Assembly (NCBI GenBank): GCA_017620455.1
Contig: JAFZQK010000031.1
Coordinates: forward strand, 1-16,314
DNA length: 16,314 nucleotides
Reading direction: 5' to 3'
Origin: Clostridia bacterium
GTDB lineage: Bacteria; Bacillota_A; Clostridia; Christensenellales; Aristaeellaceae
A program made the position numbers and the translations under genes. Under the pieces are notes generated by a model. It was not told where the DNA came from. It searched no databases and saw only the letters and a list, made by a program, of their open reading frames with translations. This document shows positions 1 to 7,246 of this stretch, one piece after another. Numbering within the stretch: position 1 is the first letter of the stretch; the number at the start of each line of letters is the position of its first letter.

Positions 1-510
1 CCAGTCGTGGCCCAGGGCCGGGATGGATTCCTGGGCTTTCAGGGTGGCCCCGCAGCGGGAGCATTTGCTCCCCTCGGTGAGCCCCGTTTCGGTGCAGGTG
101 GCGGCCTTGCCGGGGACGGCCTGGGGCGCGTGGCCCAGGGCGGGGACGGAGTCCTTCCTCGTGGCCCCGCAGCGGGTGCAGGTATAGGTTTTTTCGCCGG
201 CGGCGGTGCAGGTGGGCTCCTTGGTTACTTTGCCGCCGTCCCAGCTGTGGCCCAGGGCCGGGATCGTTTCCTGGGCTTTGATTGTCCCGCCGCAGCGCTT
301 GCACCTGCTTCCCTCGGTCAGCCCGCTTTCCGTGCAGGTGGCCGCTTTGCCGGATATGGTTTCCGGGTCGTGCCCCAGGGCGGGAATGGCTTCTGTGTAT
401 GTCGCGCCGCACCATATGTTCGTGATCAGGCGGGTGCAGGTATACGTGCGTTCGCCCGCTTCGGTGCAGGTCGGTTCCTTCGTTACCTTGCCTTCGTCCC
501 ATTGATGGCC
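1..510 (-). repeat. In-gene A-B-A-B repeat array, continuing past the left edge
   Basis: The repeats cover residues 79-248 of the secreted protein: A1 79-123, B1 124-164, A2 165-203, B2 204-244, and A3 starting at 245. B units are 41 residues and A2 is 39, so the A+B period is 80 residues or 240 bp. A1 is 45 residues only because six residues (LITNIW, bases 412-429) interrupt its CTRCG motif. The units are similar at the DNA level, which suggests growth by tandem duplication. The array is coding, not a CRISPR. Confidence 0.85.
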
Positions 511-744
511 GGGCGCTGGTTCAATGTCAGTGTGAGATTTTCCGCAATCAGGGCAGTACCAGCGAACAATGGATTCATGAGTACAGTCTCCGATTTGTAT
601 GTCTTCAAATTGAAAATTGTGATATCCTGTCACTGGACAGGGCTCATCCATCCATGCCGTACCGTCATCCGCCTGTGCCGCCGGCAGCATCAGCACCATG
701 GCAATACACAGCGCCGCCAGCAGGCATTTCAGCATCCTCCTCAT
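1..744 (-). CDS. Secreted protein with alternating cysteine-bearing repeats (3' end beyond window)
   Basis: The frame starts at ATG 744 and stays open to base 1 (248 codons seen), so the C-terminus is missing. An AAGGAGG site at 760-754 supports this start. Residues 1-25 form a signal peptide (basic MRRMLK, hydrophobic core, AQA cleavage site), so the protein is exported. Residues 54-67 (C54, C64, C67 in a CPDCG context) resemble a small zinc-ribbon knuckle. From residue 79 two repeat types alternate: type A begins GHxWDxGKVTKEPTCT, type B begins GHxPxxxxGKAATCTE. Both end near IPALGH, and each carries cysteines of which one sits in a CG pair. Similar repeats occur in surface proteins of Clostridia, often with adhesive or cell-wall domains further on; that part is not visible. 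Its promoter faces the signalling operon at 992 and shares an element with it. Export is well supported; the function is unknown. Confidence 0.85.
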   Translation of the reverse strand, partial: MRRMLKCLLAALCIAMVLMLPAAQADDGTAWMDEPCPVTGYHNFQFEDIQIGDCTHESIVRWYCPDCGKSHTDIEPAPGHQWDEGKVTKEPTCTEAGERTYTCTRLITNIWCGATYTEAIPALGHDPETISGKAATCTESGLTEGSRCKRCGGTIKAQETIPALGHSWDGGKVTKEPTCTAAGEKTYTCTRCGATRKDSVPALGHAPQAVPGKAATCTETGLTEGSKCSRCGATLKAQESIPALGHDW

Positions 745-804
745 TTCCCTCTTCCTCCTTTTCCGGGCCCCCCGTATGGTTTTCATGCTTTGTATCCAAT
801 TACA

Positions 805-833
805 ATTATAGGGGGCCGGTCTCCGGGTGTATA
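805..833 (-). promoter_or_regulatory. Promoter of the secreted repeat protein
   Basis: On the minus strand a perfect TATAAT (810-805) lies 17 bp downstream of TATACA (833-828, four of six matches to TTGACA). It is about 60 bp upstream of the ATG at 744. The -35 box forms the end of the 23-bp element shared with the divergent promoter. Confidence 0.6.
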
Positions 834-945
834 TCACCTATTCGTACCATTTTTGGGAAGGAAGGATCGGTTTTTTTCATGTTTTTTGGGTTCGCCTGCC
901 CGGATGCGCGCCGGGAAAAAAGATGGTACAAACAGGTGATGTACA
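828..945. promoter_or_regulatory. Inverted pair of 23-bp elements at divergent promoters (candidate operators)
   Basis: Bases 850-828 read on the minus strand and bases 923-945 read on the plus strand agree at 20 of 23 positions, and all three differences are transitions. The identical blocks are ATGGTAC, AA, AGGTGAT and TACA, in that order. Each copy ends exactly at the end of its -35 box, and each -35 is 17 bp from a perfect TATAAT. The copies point away from each other and are separated by 72 bp. Inference: one regulator binds both and couples the two transcripts. The response regulator encoded by the plus-strand operon is the obvious candidate, but this is unproven. Confidence 0.65.
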
Positions 946-968
946 TTCGGGCCCCGACGTTTTATAAT
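940..968 (+). promoter_or_regulatory. Promoter of the sensor-kinase-regulator operon
   Basis: TGTACA (940-945), a 17-bp spacer and a perfect TATAAT (963-968) stand just upstream of a GGAAGGAGGG ribosome site (975-984) and the ATG at 992. Transcription would start around 975, so the leader is very short. Confidence 0.7.
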
Positions 969-991
969 AAAGCCGGAAGGAGGGAGCGAAA

Positions 992-2647
992 ATGGAACAC
1001 CGGACCACCCGGCGGAACACCGCGCTGTTTATCGGTTTCCTGCTGCTGGGCGGCATCTTTCATTATTTTGATCCGACGGAGAACCTGTTCCTGAACTCTT
1101 TCCTGTTCACCGGAAGGTTTACCGTCTTTGCCGGGCTGATCCTGTTCTGGATCCGGTCCGTGCGCGCCCGGCTGCTGCCCACGCGGGTGAGGACTTACAT
1201 GGTCGCCGCGGGGATCATGATGCTCTGTCTGCTGGCTGCGCAGGTGTTCAGCACCCGGATCGTGGGGGACGCCCCCGACGTGCTGGCATTGCAGCGTTTC
1301 AGCAAATATGTTTACTGGATCCCGCAGACGGTGAGCCCCGCGCTTTTCCTGATGTCCTGCGTTCGGATCCGCCGGGGCCGGCAGGACGGGAAAGGATGGG
1401 ACGAGCGGCGGCTTCTGTTTCCGGCGGCGCTCCTGTCCGGGATGGTGCTGACCAACGATCTTCATCATCTGGTATACCGTCCCAAGGCGGCTTTTCCGGA
1501 ACTTACCATCGTGACCGGAAGATACGCCCAGGGGACCGGCTTCTATCTGCTGTATGCGTGGATGATCCTGGCCTTTCTCGTGGGGCTGGTCCTTCTGTTC
1601 CGGGAAACGGGCCGCCGCCCCGCGAAGGGAATCGCCCTGCTCACAGGGGCGACCCTGGCCTGGCTCTTCATGCTGCTGATGAACATGCTGGTGTGGGACT
1701 GGCTGCACGTGCACCAACCGTACAGCACCCAGGAGATCAATATTTTCGGCATGCTGGGGATCTTTGAAGTCTGCATCCGGAACCGGCTGATCCCCAGCAA
1801 CGAAAACCACATCGGTTTCTTTGAACAGCTTGGGCTGCCCGTGATGATCACGGACCGGGCGCTGACGCCGGTGTACAGGACCGACCGGCCGGTGCCCGCT
1901 TCGGAAGCGGAGCTGCGATCCTCCCTGGAGCATCCTGTGTATCCCCGGGAGGAGCTGCGCCTCTCCGGCATGGAGATCCGGGCCGGATACGCTTTCTGGA
2001 CGGAGGACGAAAGCGAGCTTCGCCGGGAAAGCCGCCGGCTGGAAGGCGCCAACGAGATCCTCCGGGAAGAAAACGCCCTGATCCGGAAGGAAAACGAACT
2101 GAAAGAAAAAAAGGCGCGGCTGGACGCCCAGAACCGGATCTATGACCGGATCGCGGAAATCCTTTATCCCCGGCAAAAGCGGATTGAAAAACTGCTGGAG
2201 GAGGCGGAGCCCGGAACCGAAGGCTGCGGCGGCGCGCTGGGCGAATGCTGCGTGCTGAACGCCTGGTGCAAGCGGAAGAGCAACCTGCTCCTGCTGGACG
2301 AAACCACCCTGCCAAAGAAGAACCGGGAACTGTTCCTGGCCTTGCAGGAATCCGCCCGGTTCCTCAAATGCTGCGGGGTGGAAGCCGCGGCCGTCGGGGA
2401 AGAAACGACGGGCTTTCCGCTTTCCGACATCCATGAACTGTACGACACCTTTGAAGGCGTGATCGAATCCTGGCTGCACGCCCTGCGGAGGCTGACCGTC
2501 TCCCTGACCGGCACCGGCATCCGGATGGCCGTGGAAACAGACCGGGAGATGCCCCTTCCGGAAACGATCCTGCCGGTGGAAGCGCGCAGCAGCGAAGGCA
2601 CCGTCTTTCTGACCGTTCACAGAAGGAAGGGGGGCGCGGCAGAATGA
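992..2647 (+). CDS. 7TM sensor protein with coiled coil, apparently lacking kinase residues
   Basis: 551 aa, first gene of a three-gene operon. Seven hydrophobic segments lie at about 11-28, 41-57, 69-86, 108-124, 141-155, 184-203 and 213-235. The fifth contains NDLHHLVYR, which resembles the conserved motif of histidine-kinase N-terminal 7TM domains (HisKA_7TM family). A short PAS-like stretch (about 275-340) follows, then a highly charged coiled coil (about 339-405), then CVLNAWCKRKSNLLLL (420-435), a motif I associate with related clostridial sensors. No H-box histidine and no N-box or G-box are visible. Residues 480-545 occupy the place of an ATPase domain but lack its motifs. It therefore probably senses a signal and acts on the kinase encoded next, rather than being a kinase itself. 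Six cysteines between 412 and 461 are unusual and could be redox or metal sites. Its stop overlaps the next start by 4 bp (ATGA). Family placement is moderately sure; the absence of catalysis is inference. Confidence 0.8.
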   Translation: MEHRTTRRNTALFIGFLLLGGIFHYFDPTENLFLNSFLFTGRFTVFAGLILFWIRSVRARLLPTRVRTYMVAAGIMMLCLLAAQVFSTRIVGDAPDVLALQRFSKYVYWIPQTVSPALFLMSCVRIRRGRQDGKGWDERRLLFPAALLSGMVLTNDLHHLVYRPKAAFPELTIVTGRYAQGTGFYLLYAWMILAFLVGLVLLFRETGRRPAKGIALLTGATLAWLFMLLMNMLVWDWLHVHQPYSTQEINIFGMLGIFEVCIRNRLIPSNENHIGFFEQLGLPVMITDRALTPVYRTDRPVPASEAELRSSLEHPVYPREELRLSGMEIRAGYAFWTEDESELRRESRRLEGANEILREENALIRKENELKEKKARLDAQNRIYDRIAEILYPRQKRIEKLLEEAEPGTEGCGGALGECCVLNAWCKRKSNLLLLDETTLPKKNRELFLALQESARFLKCCGVEAAAVGEETTGFPLSDIHELYDTFEGVIESWLHALRRLTVSLTGTGIRMAVETDREMPLPETILPVEARSSEGTVFLTVHRRKGGAAE

Positions 2648-3945
2648 AAGCGATCTGGCTGACAAAAAGCTCGCTGATCTGGTATGCGGTCACCCTGGGC
2701 TCCCTGGCCCTTGTGGTCGGCAGCCTGCTCGCCCTGATCCGCAGTATTTTGGCGCGCCGCAGCCGGCGGATCCTCCTGACTGCGGGATTGAATCTGCTGG
2801 CCGGGTTCCTCCTGTTCCTGGTCCTTATGGACTGCGCGCGGTTCGCTTACCTGACGGAACCGGATCCCCGCTACCGGCCGTTCCAGACCGCGCTCTTCGG
2901 CCTGCCCTGGGGCTTGTACGCCATCCCGGAAGTCCTTTCCGCGGCGATCCTTCTCCTGCTGCTGCGGGACGACCGCCGGTACCGCCACAACCACCTGACG
3001 CCGGACGCGATCCGGGAAACAGTGAACCTGCTGCCGGAAGGCATCTGCATCAGCGCGCCGGACGGAACGGTGCTGCTCTCCAACCTGCAGATGGACGGGC
3101 TGTACCGGAGATTGACCGGCGGAACGCTTTCCGATGCGGTCCGGTTCCGGGAATACCTGGAAGAAAGCGGCGAAAAACAGGGCGGCGAGATCCTGGCGCA
3201 TACGAAAGAAGGCACGGTATGGCGCTTCGCCGGGAAACGCATGACGGGAAACGGCACGGAATACGATCAGCTGACCGCGTCCGACGTGACGGCACCCTAC
3301 CGGATCATGGAGGAGCTCCGGGGCAAGCATGAACGCCTGCAGGAACTGCAGCGCCGCATGAAGGAGGTCAGCGACCTTTCGGGAGATATGTTCATCGCGC
3401 AGGAGGAAGCCGCGGCCCGGACCGCCCTGCATAACCAGCTGGGACAGGTGCTGCTGATGGGACGCCATGCCCTGGAGCATCCGGACAGCACGGACGCGGA
3501 GCTGGTCCGGATGGCGACGCTTGAAATGAACCGGTTCCTGCTTCGGGAAGCGGAAGCGCCCTCCGAGAGCCGCACAGACCGGCTTCCCCAGGCGCTGGCG
3601 ATGGCGAAGAGCATCGGCGTGCAGACGGAAATCCTCGGCAGCCTGCCGGAAAGCCCGGCATACCGGGCGCTGCTGGCCCAGGCGGTCCAGGAATGTGCCG
3701 CCAACGCGGTCAAGCACGCGGAGGGCGACCATCTGGTGCTCCGGATGGAGAAAAACGAAAAGGAATGGAGCGTCCGGATCGCCAATAACGGCCGACCGCC
3801 GGAAAAACCGGTTACGGAAAGCGGCGGGCTGCTGTCCCTGCGCAGGCATACGGAAGCCGCGGGCGGCGCCATGACGGTGGAAAGCGCGCCGGCGTTTGCC
3901 CTGGTGCTCCGGCTTCCGGCTGATCCTGATGCTGACGGGAGGTGA
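2644..3945 (+). CDS. Membrane histidine kinase of the HisKA_3/DesK-like class
   Basis: 433 aa. Three N-terminal membrane segments (about 10-33, 43-63 and 84-107) are followed by a PAS-like domain (about 120-218, with LLPEGICISAPDGTVLLSN), a coiled linker (220-245) and the kinase core. ALHNQLGQ (261-268) is the phospho-acceptor box with H263. QECAANAVKH (349-358) is the N-box with N354. IANNGRPP (379-386) and the glycine-rich GGLLSLR (394-400) complete the ATP-binding site. This architecture pairs with NarL-type regulators, and such a gene follows 6 bp downstream. The kinase should autophosphorylate at H263 and pass phosphate to D57 of that regulator. Translation is coupled to the upstream sensor gene through a 4-bp overlap, so the two membrane proteins are probably made in similar amounts and may form one receptor complex. 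The N-terminal part is too short to suggest a signal. Confidence 0.87.
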   Translation: MKAIWLTKSSLIWYAVTLGSLALVVGSLLALIRSILARRSRRILLTAGLNLLAGFLLFLVLMDCARFAYLTEPDPRYRPFQTALFGLPWGLYAIPEVLSAAILLLLLRDDRRYRHNHLTPDAIRETVNLLPEGICISAPDGTVLLSNLQMDGLYRRLTGGTLSDAVRFREYLEESGEKQGGEILAHTKEGTVWRFAGKRMTGNGTEYDQLTASDVTAPYRIMEELRGKHERLQELQRRMKEVSDLSGDMFIAQEEAAARTALHNQLGQVLLMGRHALEHPDSTDAELVRMATLEMNRFLLREAEAPSESRTDRLPQALAMAKSIGVQTEILGSLPESPAYRALLAQAVQECAANAVKHAEGDHLVLRMEKNEKEWSVRIANNGRPPEKPVTESGGLLSLRRHTEAAGGAMTVESAPAFALVLRLPADPDADGR

Positions 3946-3951
3946 CCCATT

Positions 3952-4623
3952 GTGAGCGACCGGATCAGGGTGGTTGTGGCAGACGACCAGAATATTTCCA
4001 GAGGCTTCTTTGAAATGTATGTCCGCGCAGCCATCCGGTATGAGCTGCTGGCCGGGCTCCGGACAGCCGAGGACGCCGCAGCTTACGTGGATGCCCATGA
4101 AACCGACCTGCTGATCCTGGATGTGATGATGCAGGACGGCATGGACGGCCTGACCGCCGCTGCGGCGATCAAACGGAAGCATCCGGAAATCCGGATCATC
4201 CTGACGACTTCGGCTTCGGAAACGAGCTGGGAGGAAAAAGCCCGGGCCATCGGCATTGAAAGCTTCTGGTACAAGGAATATGACAACCACAGCCTCATTG
4301 AGATCATGGACCGGACCATGAACGGAGAATCCGTCTATCCGGGAGACGCGCCGCGCGTTCCCTTCGGCGCCGTGACCCGCGCGGATCTGACGGACCGGGA
4401 ACTGGACGTGCTGCGGGAACTGACCGGCAGCCTGACCAACGAGGAGATCGCCGAGCGGCTGAACATTTCCGCCAATACAGTGAAACGGCATATCCAGAAC
4501 ATCATGGAAAAAACCGGCTTTGAAAGCCGGCTGGACCTGGCAATGAACGCCAAAGCCCTGGGGCTGGTCGTCCACGACAGCGACCGTATCGGAGGACGGG
4601 GACAGCCGGACGCGGAGGCATAA
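3952..4623 (+). CDS. NarL/LuxR-type response regulator
   Basis: 223 aa, starting at GTG 3952. A GGGAGGTGA ribosome site (3937-3945) overlaps the stop of the kinase gene. The receiver domain (about 5-120) has the acidic pair D11-D12, phospho-acceptor D57 (LLILDVMM), T85/T86 and K108 (WYKEY), so it looks fully active. A LuxR-type helix-turn-helix follows (about 146-203), with LTDRELDVLRELTGSLTNEE leading into a recognition helix containing ANTVKRHIQNI. A short Gly/Pro-rich tail (210-223) is not part of either domain. Members of this family dimerise on phosphorylation and bind near promoters. Candidate sites in this window are the paired element at 828-945 and the direct repeats at 4652-4678. 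It is the last gene of the operon and no terminator hairpin follows, so some read-through into the ABC exporter gene is possible. Confidence 0.92.
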   Translation: MSDRIRVVVADDQNISRGFFEMYVRAAIRYELLAGLRTAEDAAAYVDAHETDLLILDVMMQDGMDGLTAAAAIKRKHPEIRIILTTSASETSWEEKARAIGIESFWYKEYDNHSLIEIMDRTMNGESVYPGDAPRVPFGAVTRADLTDRELDVLRELTGSLTNEEIAERLNISANTVKRHIQNIMEKTGFESRLDLAMNAKALGLVVHDSDRIGGRGQPDAEA

Positions 4624-4651
4624 GATCATTGCGTCCCCCTGAAAAGCAGAT

Positions 4652-4693
4652 TTATCACTATTGATTGCGGATTATCACGGACTCTGATATAAT
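4652..4693 (+). promoter_or_regulatory. Extended -10 promoter of the ABC exporter with a direct repeat
   Basis: TGATATAAT (4685-4693) is a full extended -10. TTGCGG (4665-4670) is a half-matching -35 at 17 bp. TTATCAC occurs at 4652-4658 and again at 4672-4678, exactly 20 bp apart, flanking the -35 box on the same face of the helix. This is a plausible activator or repressor site. The ribosome site AAGGGGG (4739-4745) precedes the ATG at 4751. Confidence 0.6.
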
Positions 4694-4750
4694 ATGGAAT
4701 CCGGATATCAAAGCTGATAAAGCATATGGGAACGGCATAAGGGGGAAAAC

Positions 4751-6394
4751 ATGAAAACAGTGGTCCGGTTTTTCAGGGAGGCGCTTCATTGTTACAGAAA
4801 AGAGTTCCTGATCGCTTTGCTGATGGCGCTTTTTTCTGCAGCATACGGGGTATTTATCCCTTTGGCGTCAAAGCGGTTTATTCAATTGGTCTCGGAAAAC
4901 TATCACTGGCTGCTGATCCTGCAGGGCGCGGGGGTCTTTTGCGGGCTTTACCTGATTCATACCTTTGTAAAGGTGCTGTTTTACAGATCCCTTGATCAGT
5001 TTGGCGGGAAATATATGTCGCATCTTTCCCGGAAGATGGAATCAAAGCTGCAGCAGGGCAATATGCTGGAGATTCAGAAGAAGGAAGAAGGCACCGTACG
5101 GAATATTCTTTTCTCGGATGTTTTGAATATTTTCACGGCGATCGGGCATCACATTCCCTCGATTGTCAGCTCCGGATTGCTGATCATCGCATTGCTGGTA
5201 TTTTTGTTCATCAATGACGTATCAACCGCTTTGCTTATTTGCGTCGCTTCCGCCTTGGGAATCGTTATTTCCATATTCAGCAAAAAATACATCACCAGCG
5301 CATCCAAAGCGGTAAATCTGAAAATAAAGGGATACGACTCCTGCTGCACGGAGTATACCAGGATGCTTCCCATGGTGCAGACGAATCCTCTTCTTGGATA
5401 TTACCAGGAGAAAACGGACAAAGCAGTGGCCAGTTTTATTGCCGCTTCGAGGAAAGCGGATGTTCCGATTTATTTGTGGAGCGGCTTTTCCTCCGGCTAT
5501 TATTCCGTCTTTTCGATCCTGTTATCCGCTGTTCTGGTCTGGCCCGTGGCGCAGAAAAGCGTTGTGGATCTGGTGTTTTTTACGCTGACGGCAAACATCA
5601 TCATTGAGGAATCGCAAAAAGCGTCCCAGCTGATGCAGCAGATCATACGGAACCTTCCAAGCTTCAGCCATGCCGCGGATGTTCTGGCGCTTCGCCAAGC
5701 CAACGGGGAACAGAAGCTGACAGGGCGCATAAGCAGCATCGAATTCAGGGATGTCGCTTTTTCCTATTCGGAGAAAACAGATAACGTGCTGCGGGGGATC
5801 AGCTGTGAATTCCGGGCCGGCGATACCATACGCGTCAAGGGCGCTAACGGAAGCGGCAAATCCACGTTCTATAAGCTGCTGACCGGATTGTATCAGCCCG
5901 AATCGGGAACGCTGGAGATGAACGGCATGCGTATACAGGATATTGCCCGGGAAGAATTGAACAGGGCTGTTCTGTATATCAATCAGGACGAAAAATGCCT
6001 GAATGAAACCATTTCCGATTATCTGAGCATCATCAGCGGAAAGCAGGTCCCGGATGAAAAAATCAGGGAATGGCTGAAGGAAGTGCGCCTGGAAGACACG
6101 CGGGATGCGATCTCCGGCAACGGAGACTCCCTTTCGGGCGGGCAAAGAAAAAAGCTGTATGTGCTCAAATTGCTGGCGGCCATAGACCAGGCCTCCGTCA
6201 TTATTCTGGATGAGATCGCCGCCGGAATGGACAAGGATACGGTTGCGGTCATGCGCGAGATTGTAAAAAGGATATCCGGAAATAAAGATAAAATCATCTT
6301 CATCACGGATCATGGGGATGCGTGGGAGAATTGGCCCAGCAATTCAACATTCATTATCGATCGCGGCTTCGCACAGATGAACAGACCGGCGTGA
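4751..6394 (+). CDS. Half-size ABC exporter (fused membrane and ATPase domains)
   Basis: 547 aa. The N-terminal part (about 15-300) is a type I exporter membrane domain, with clear hydrophobic segments around 18-38, 53-76, 136-155, 157-176 and 248-285. The nucleotide-binding domain (about 328-540) is complete: Walker A GANGSGKST (364-372), Q-loop Q412, signature LSGGQ (461-465), Walker B IILDE (484-488, catalytic E488) and H-loop H521 (ITDHGD). It should work as a homodimer that uses ATP to export a substrate. There is no N-terminal peptidase domain, so it is not a leader-cleaving bacteriocin transporter. It lies 127 bp behind the response regulator gene with its own promoter, an arrangement common for exporters controlled by a neighbouring two-component system, such as those for antimicrobial peptides. 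The substrate is unknown. Its codons are visibly richer in A/T than those of the operon upstream, which suggests separate acquisition. Confidence 0.88.
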   Translation: MKTVVRFFREALHCYRKEFLIALLMALFSAAYGVFIPLASKRFIQLVSENYHWLLILQGAGVFCGLYLIHTFVKVLFYRSLDQFGGKYMSHLSRKMESKLQQGNMLEIQKKEEGTVRNILFSDVLNIFTAIGHHIPSIVSSGLLIIALLVFLFINDVSTALLICVASALGIVISIFSKKYITSASKAVNLKIKGYDSCCTEYTRMLPMVQTNPLLGYYQEKTDKAVASFIAASRKADVPIYLWSGFSSGYYSVFSILLSAVLVWPVAQKSVVDLVFFTLTANIIIEESQKASQLMQQIIRNLPSFSHAADVLALRQANGEQKLTGRISSIEFRDVAFSYSEKTDNVLRGISCEFRAGDTIRVKGANGSGKSTFYKLLTGLYQPESGTLEMNGMRIQDIAREELNRAVLYINQDEKCLNETISDYLSIISGKQVPDEKIREWLKEVRLEDTRDAISGNGDSLSGGQRKKLYVLKLLAAIDQASVIILDEIAAGMDKDTVAVMREIVKRISGNKDKIIFITDHGDAWENWPSNSTFIIDRGFAQMNRPA

Positions 6395-6424
6395 TCCTTT
6401 CCTGAAAAACGGCGTTTGCGCAGT

Positions 6425-7222
6425 TTACTGAATATACCGTTTCAGAAGCAAAGCGAAGCTCTCCCCGTATCGGGGGTCTTCCCGTTCCGGATGGACGGTA
6501 AAACGCTTTGCGGTTTCAAGCAGGGATACGACGGCTTTCAGTTCAATATTCCGATTGCGGTTCAGACGGTTGCTCCTGACCAGCGCATGAAGCGGCAGGG
6601 CATTGAGCGCTTCGCAAAATTGCTCCGCATCAACGAAGGGAAAGCCTGCGGGAAGCGCAACGTCGGTCGAAAAATCCCAATCGCCATGCGCAGAGCAGAC
6701 CGAATCGTAAAGCGTAAGCACCGGGGCGCCCACAGGCTGTTTCCATTGATAGCTTTGTTCCAGGACGAGCGTACTGCTCCCTTTATCCACAAGAATATTG
6801 GCGATTCTCCTTACGACGGTCGCCGTGTCTTCGAGCAGTCCTTCTTCCGATATGCGGTAAAGCGGTTTCCCGTGCTTTTTTGCCCATTGAAGCATCGGCC
6901 GGATTTCCGAAGCGGCGATGGACCGGTCTCCATGGGACAAGACCGGGGGCACCGCGCGGTTCAGCATTGCGCAGAAATCCTCGATGCCGATATCCGGAAA
7001 CCGATCGGGCAGTCGGACAAAGCTGTAAACCGGATCACCGTTCCATTCCTTCATCACAACGTCGTCCCGAAGGATCACGAACCAATACCGGCCCACATGG
7101 AAAAGAGCGGCATCGCAGGGCTCGTTATTAAAATACGGCGCAACGGAGACGCGGATCGCCGGCTCCAGCCGACACCAGATGTTTTCCAGATCGCGGCTGA
7201 CAGCTCTGTAATCTTTCTGCAT
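6425..7222 (-). CDS. Unknown protein with an internal duplication
   Basis: 265 aa, not recognised as any family. ATG 7222 is supported by an AAGGGGG ribosome site about 10 bp upstream. There is no signal peptide or membrane segment, so it is probably cytoplasmic. Two halves resemble each other: residues 71-92 (LPDRFP, EDFC, MLN) and 190-210 (LPAGFP, EQFC, ALN) share the pattern LPxxFPxxxxExFCxxLN. Each is preceded by a beta-like stretch with an acidic or tryptophan-rich turn and followed by an E/S-rich helix. This implies a duplicated domain. It converges on the ABC exporter gene with only 30 bp between the two stops, and no terminator is visible in that gap. Like the exporter it is richer in A/T, and the two genes share a 12-base stretch around their ribosome sites, so they may have arrived together. 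Confidence 0.7.
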   Translation of the reverse strand: MQKDYRAVSRDLENIWCRLEPAIRVSVAPYFNNEPCDAALFHVGRYWFVILRDDVVMKEWNGDPVYSFVRLPDRFPDIGIEDFCAMLNRAVPPVLSHGDRSIAASEIRPMLQWAKKHGKPLYRISEEGLLEDTATVVRRIANILVDKGSSTLVLEQSYQWKQPVGAPVLTLYDSVCSAHGDWDFSTDVALPAGFPFVDAEQFCEALNALPLHALVRSNRLNRNRNIELKAVVSLLETAKRFTVHPEREDPRYGESFALLLKRYIQ

Positions 7223-7246
7223 CTTTTGCTTTCCCCCTTATCGGAT

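Noticed and set aside
1..540. Regular repeats resembling a CRISPR array or tandem non-coding repeat
   Set aside because: The period is 240 bp with no short identical repeats and unique spacers; the repeats encode a protein with a signal peptide and ribosome site.
897..915. CCCGG/CCGGG hairpin followed by AAAAAA in the divergent region
   Set aside because: The run is A on the plus strand, and on the minus strand the T run precedes the stem, so it is not a terminator for either direction.
962..4629. Two very long open frames on the minus strand (567 and 670 codons) opposite the signalling operon
   Set aside because: They are rich in P, R, Q and H, have no domain motifs, and mirror three well-supported plus-strand genes; GC-rich codon bias explains them.
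6395..6424. Possible terminator between the convergent exporter and 265-aa genes
   Set aside because: Only AAACG/CGTTT with a one-base loop is present, which cannot form a hairpin, and there is no T run.
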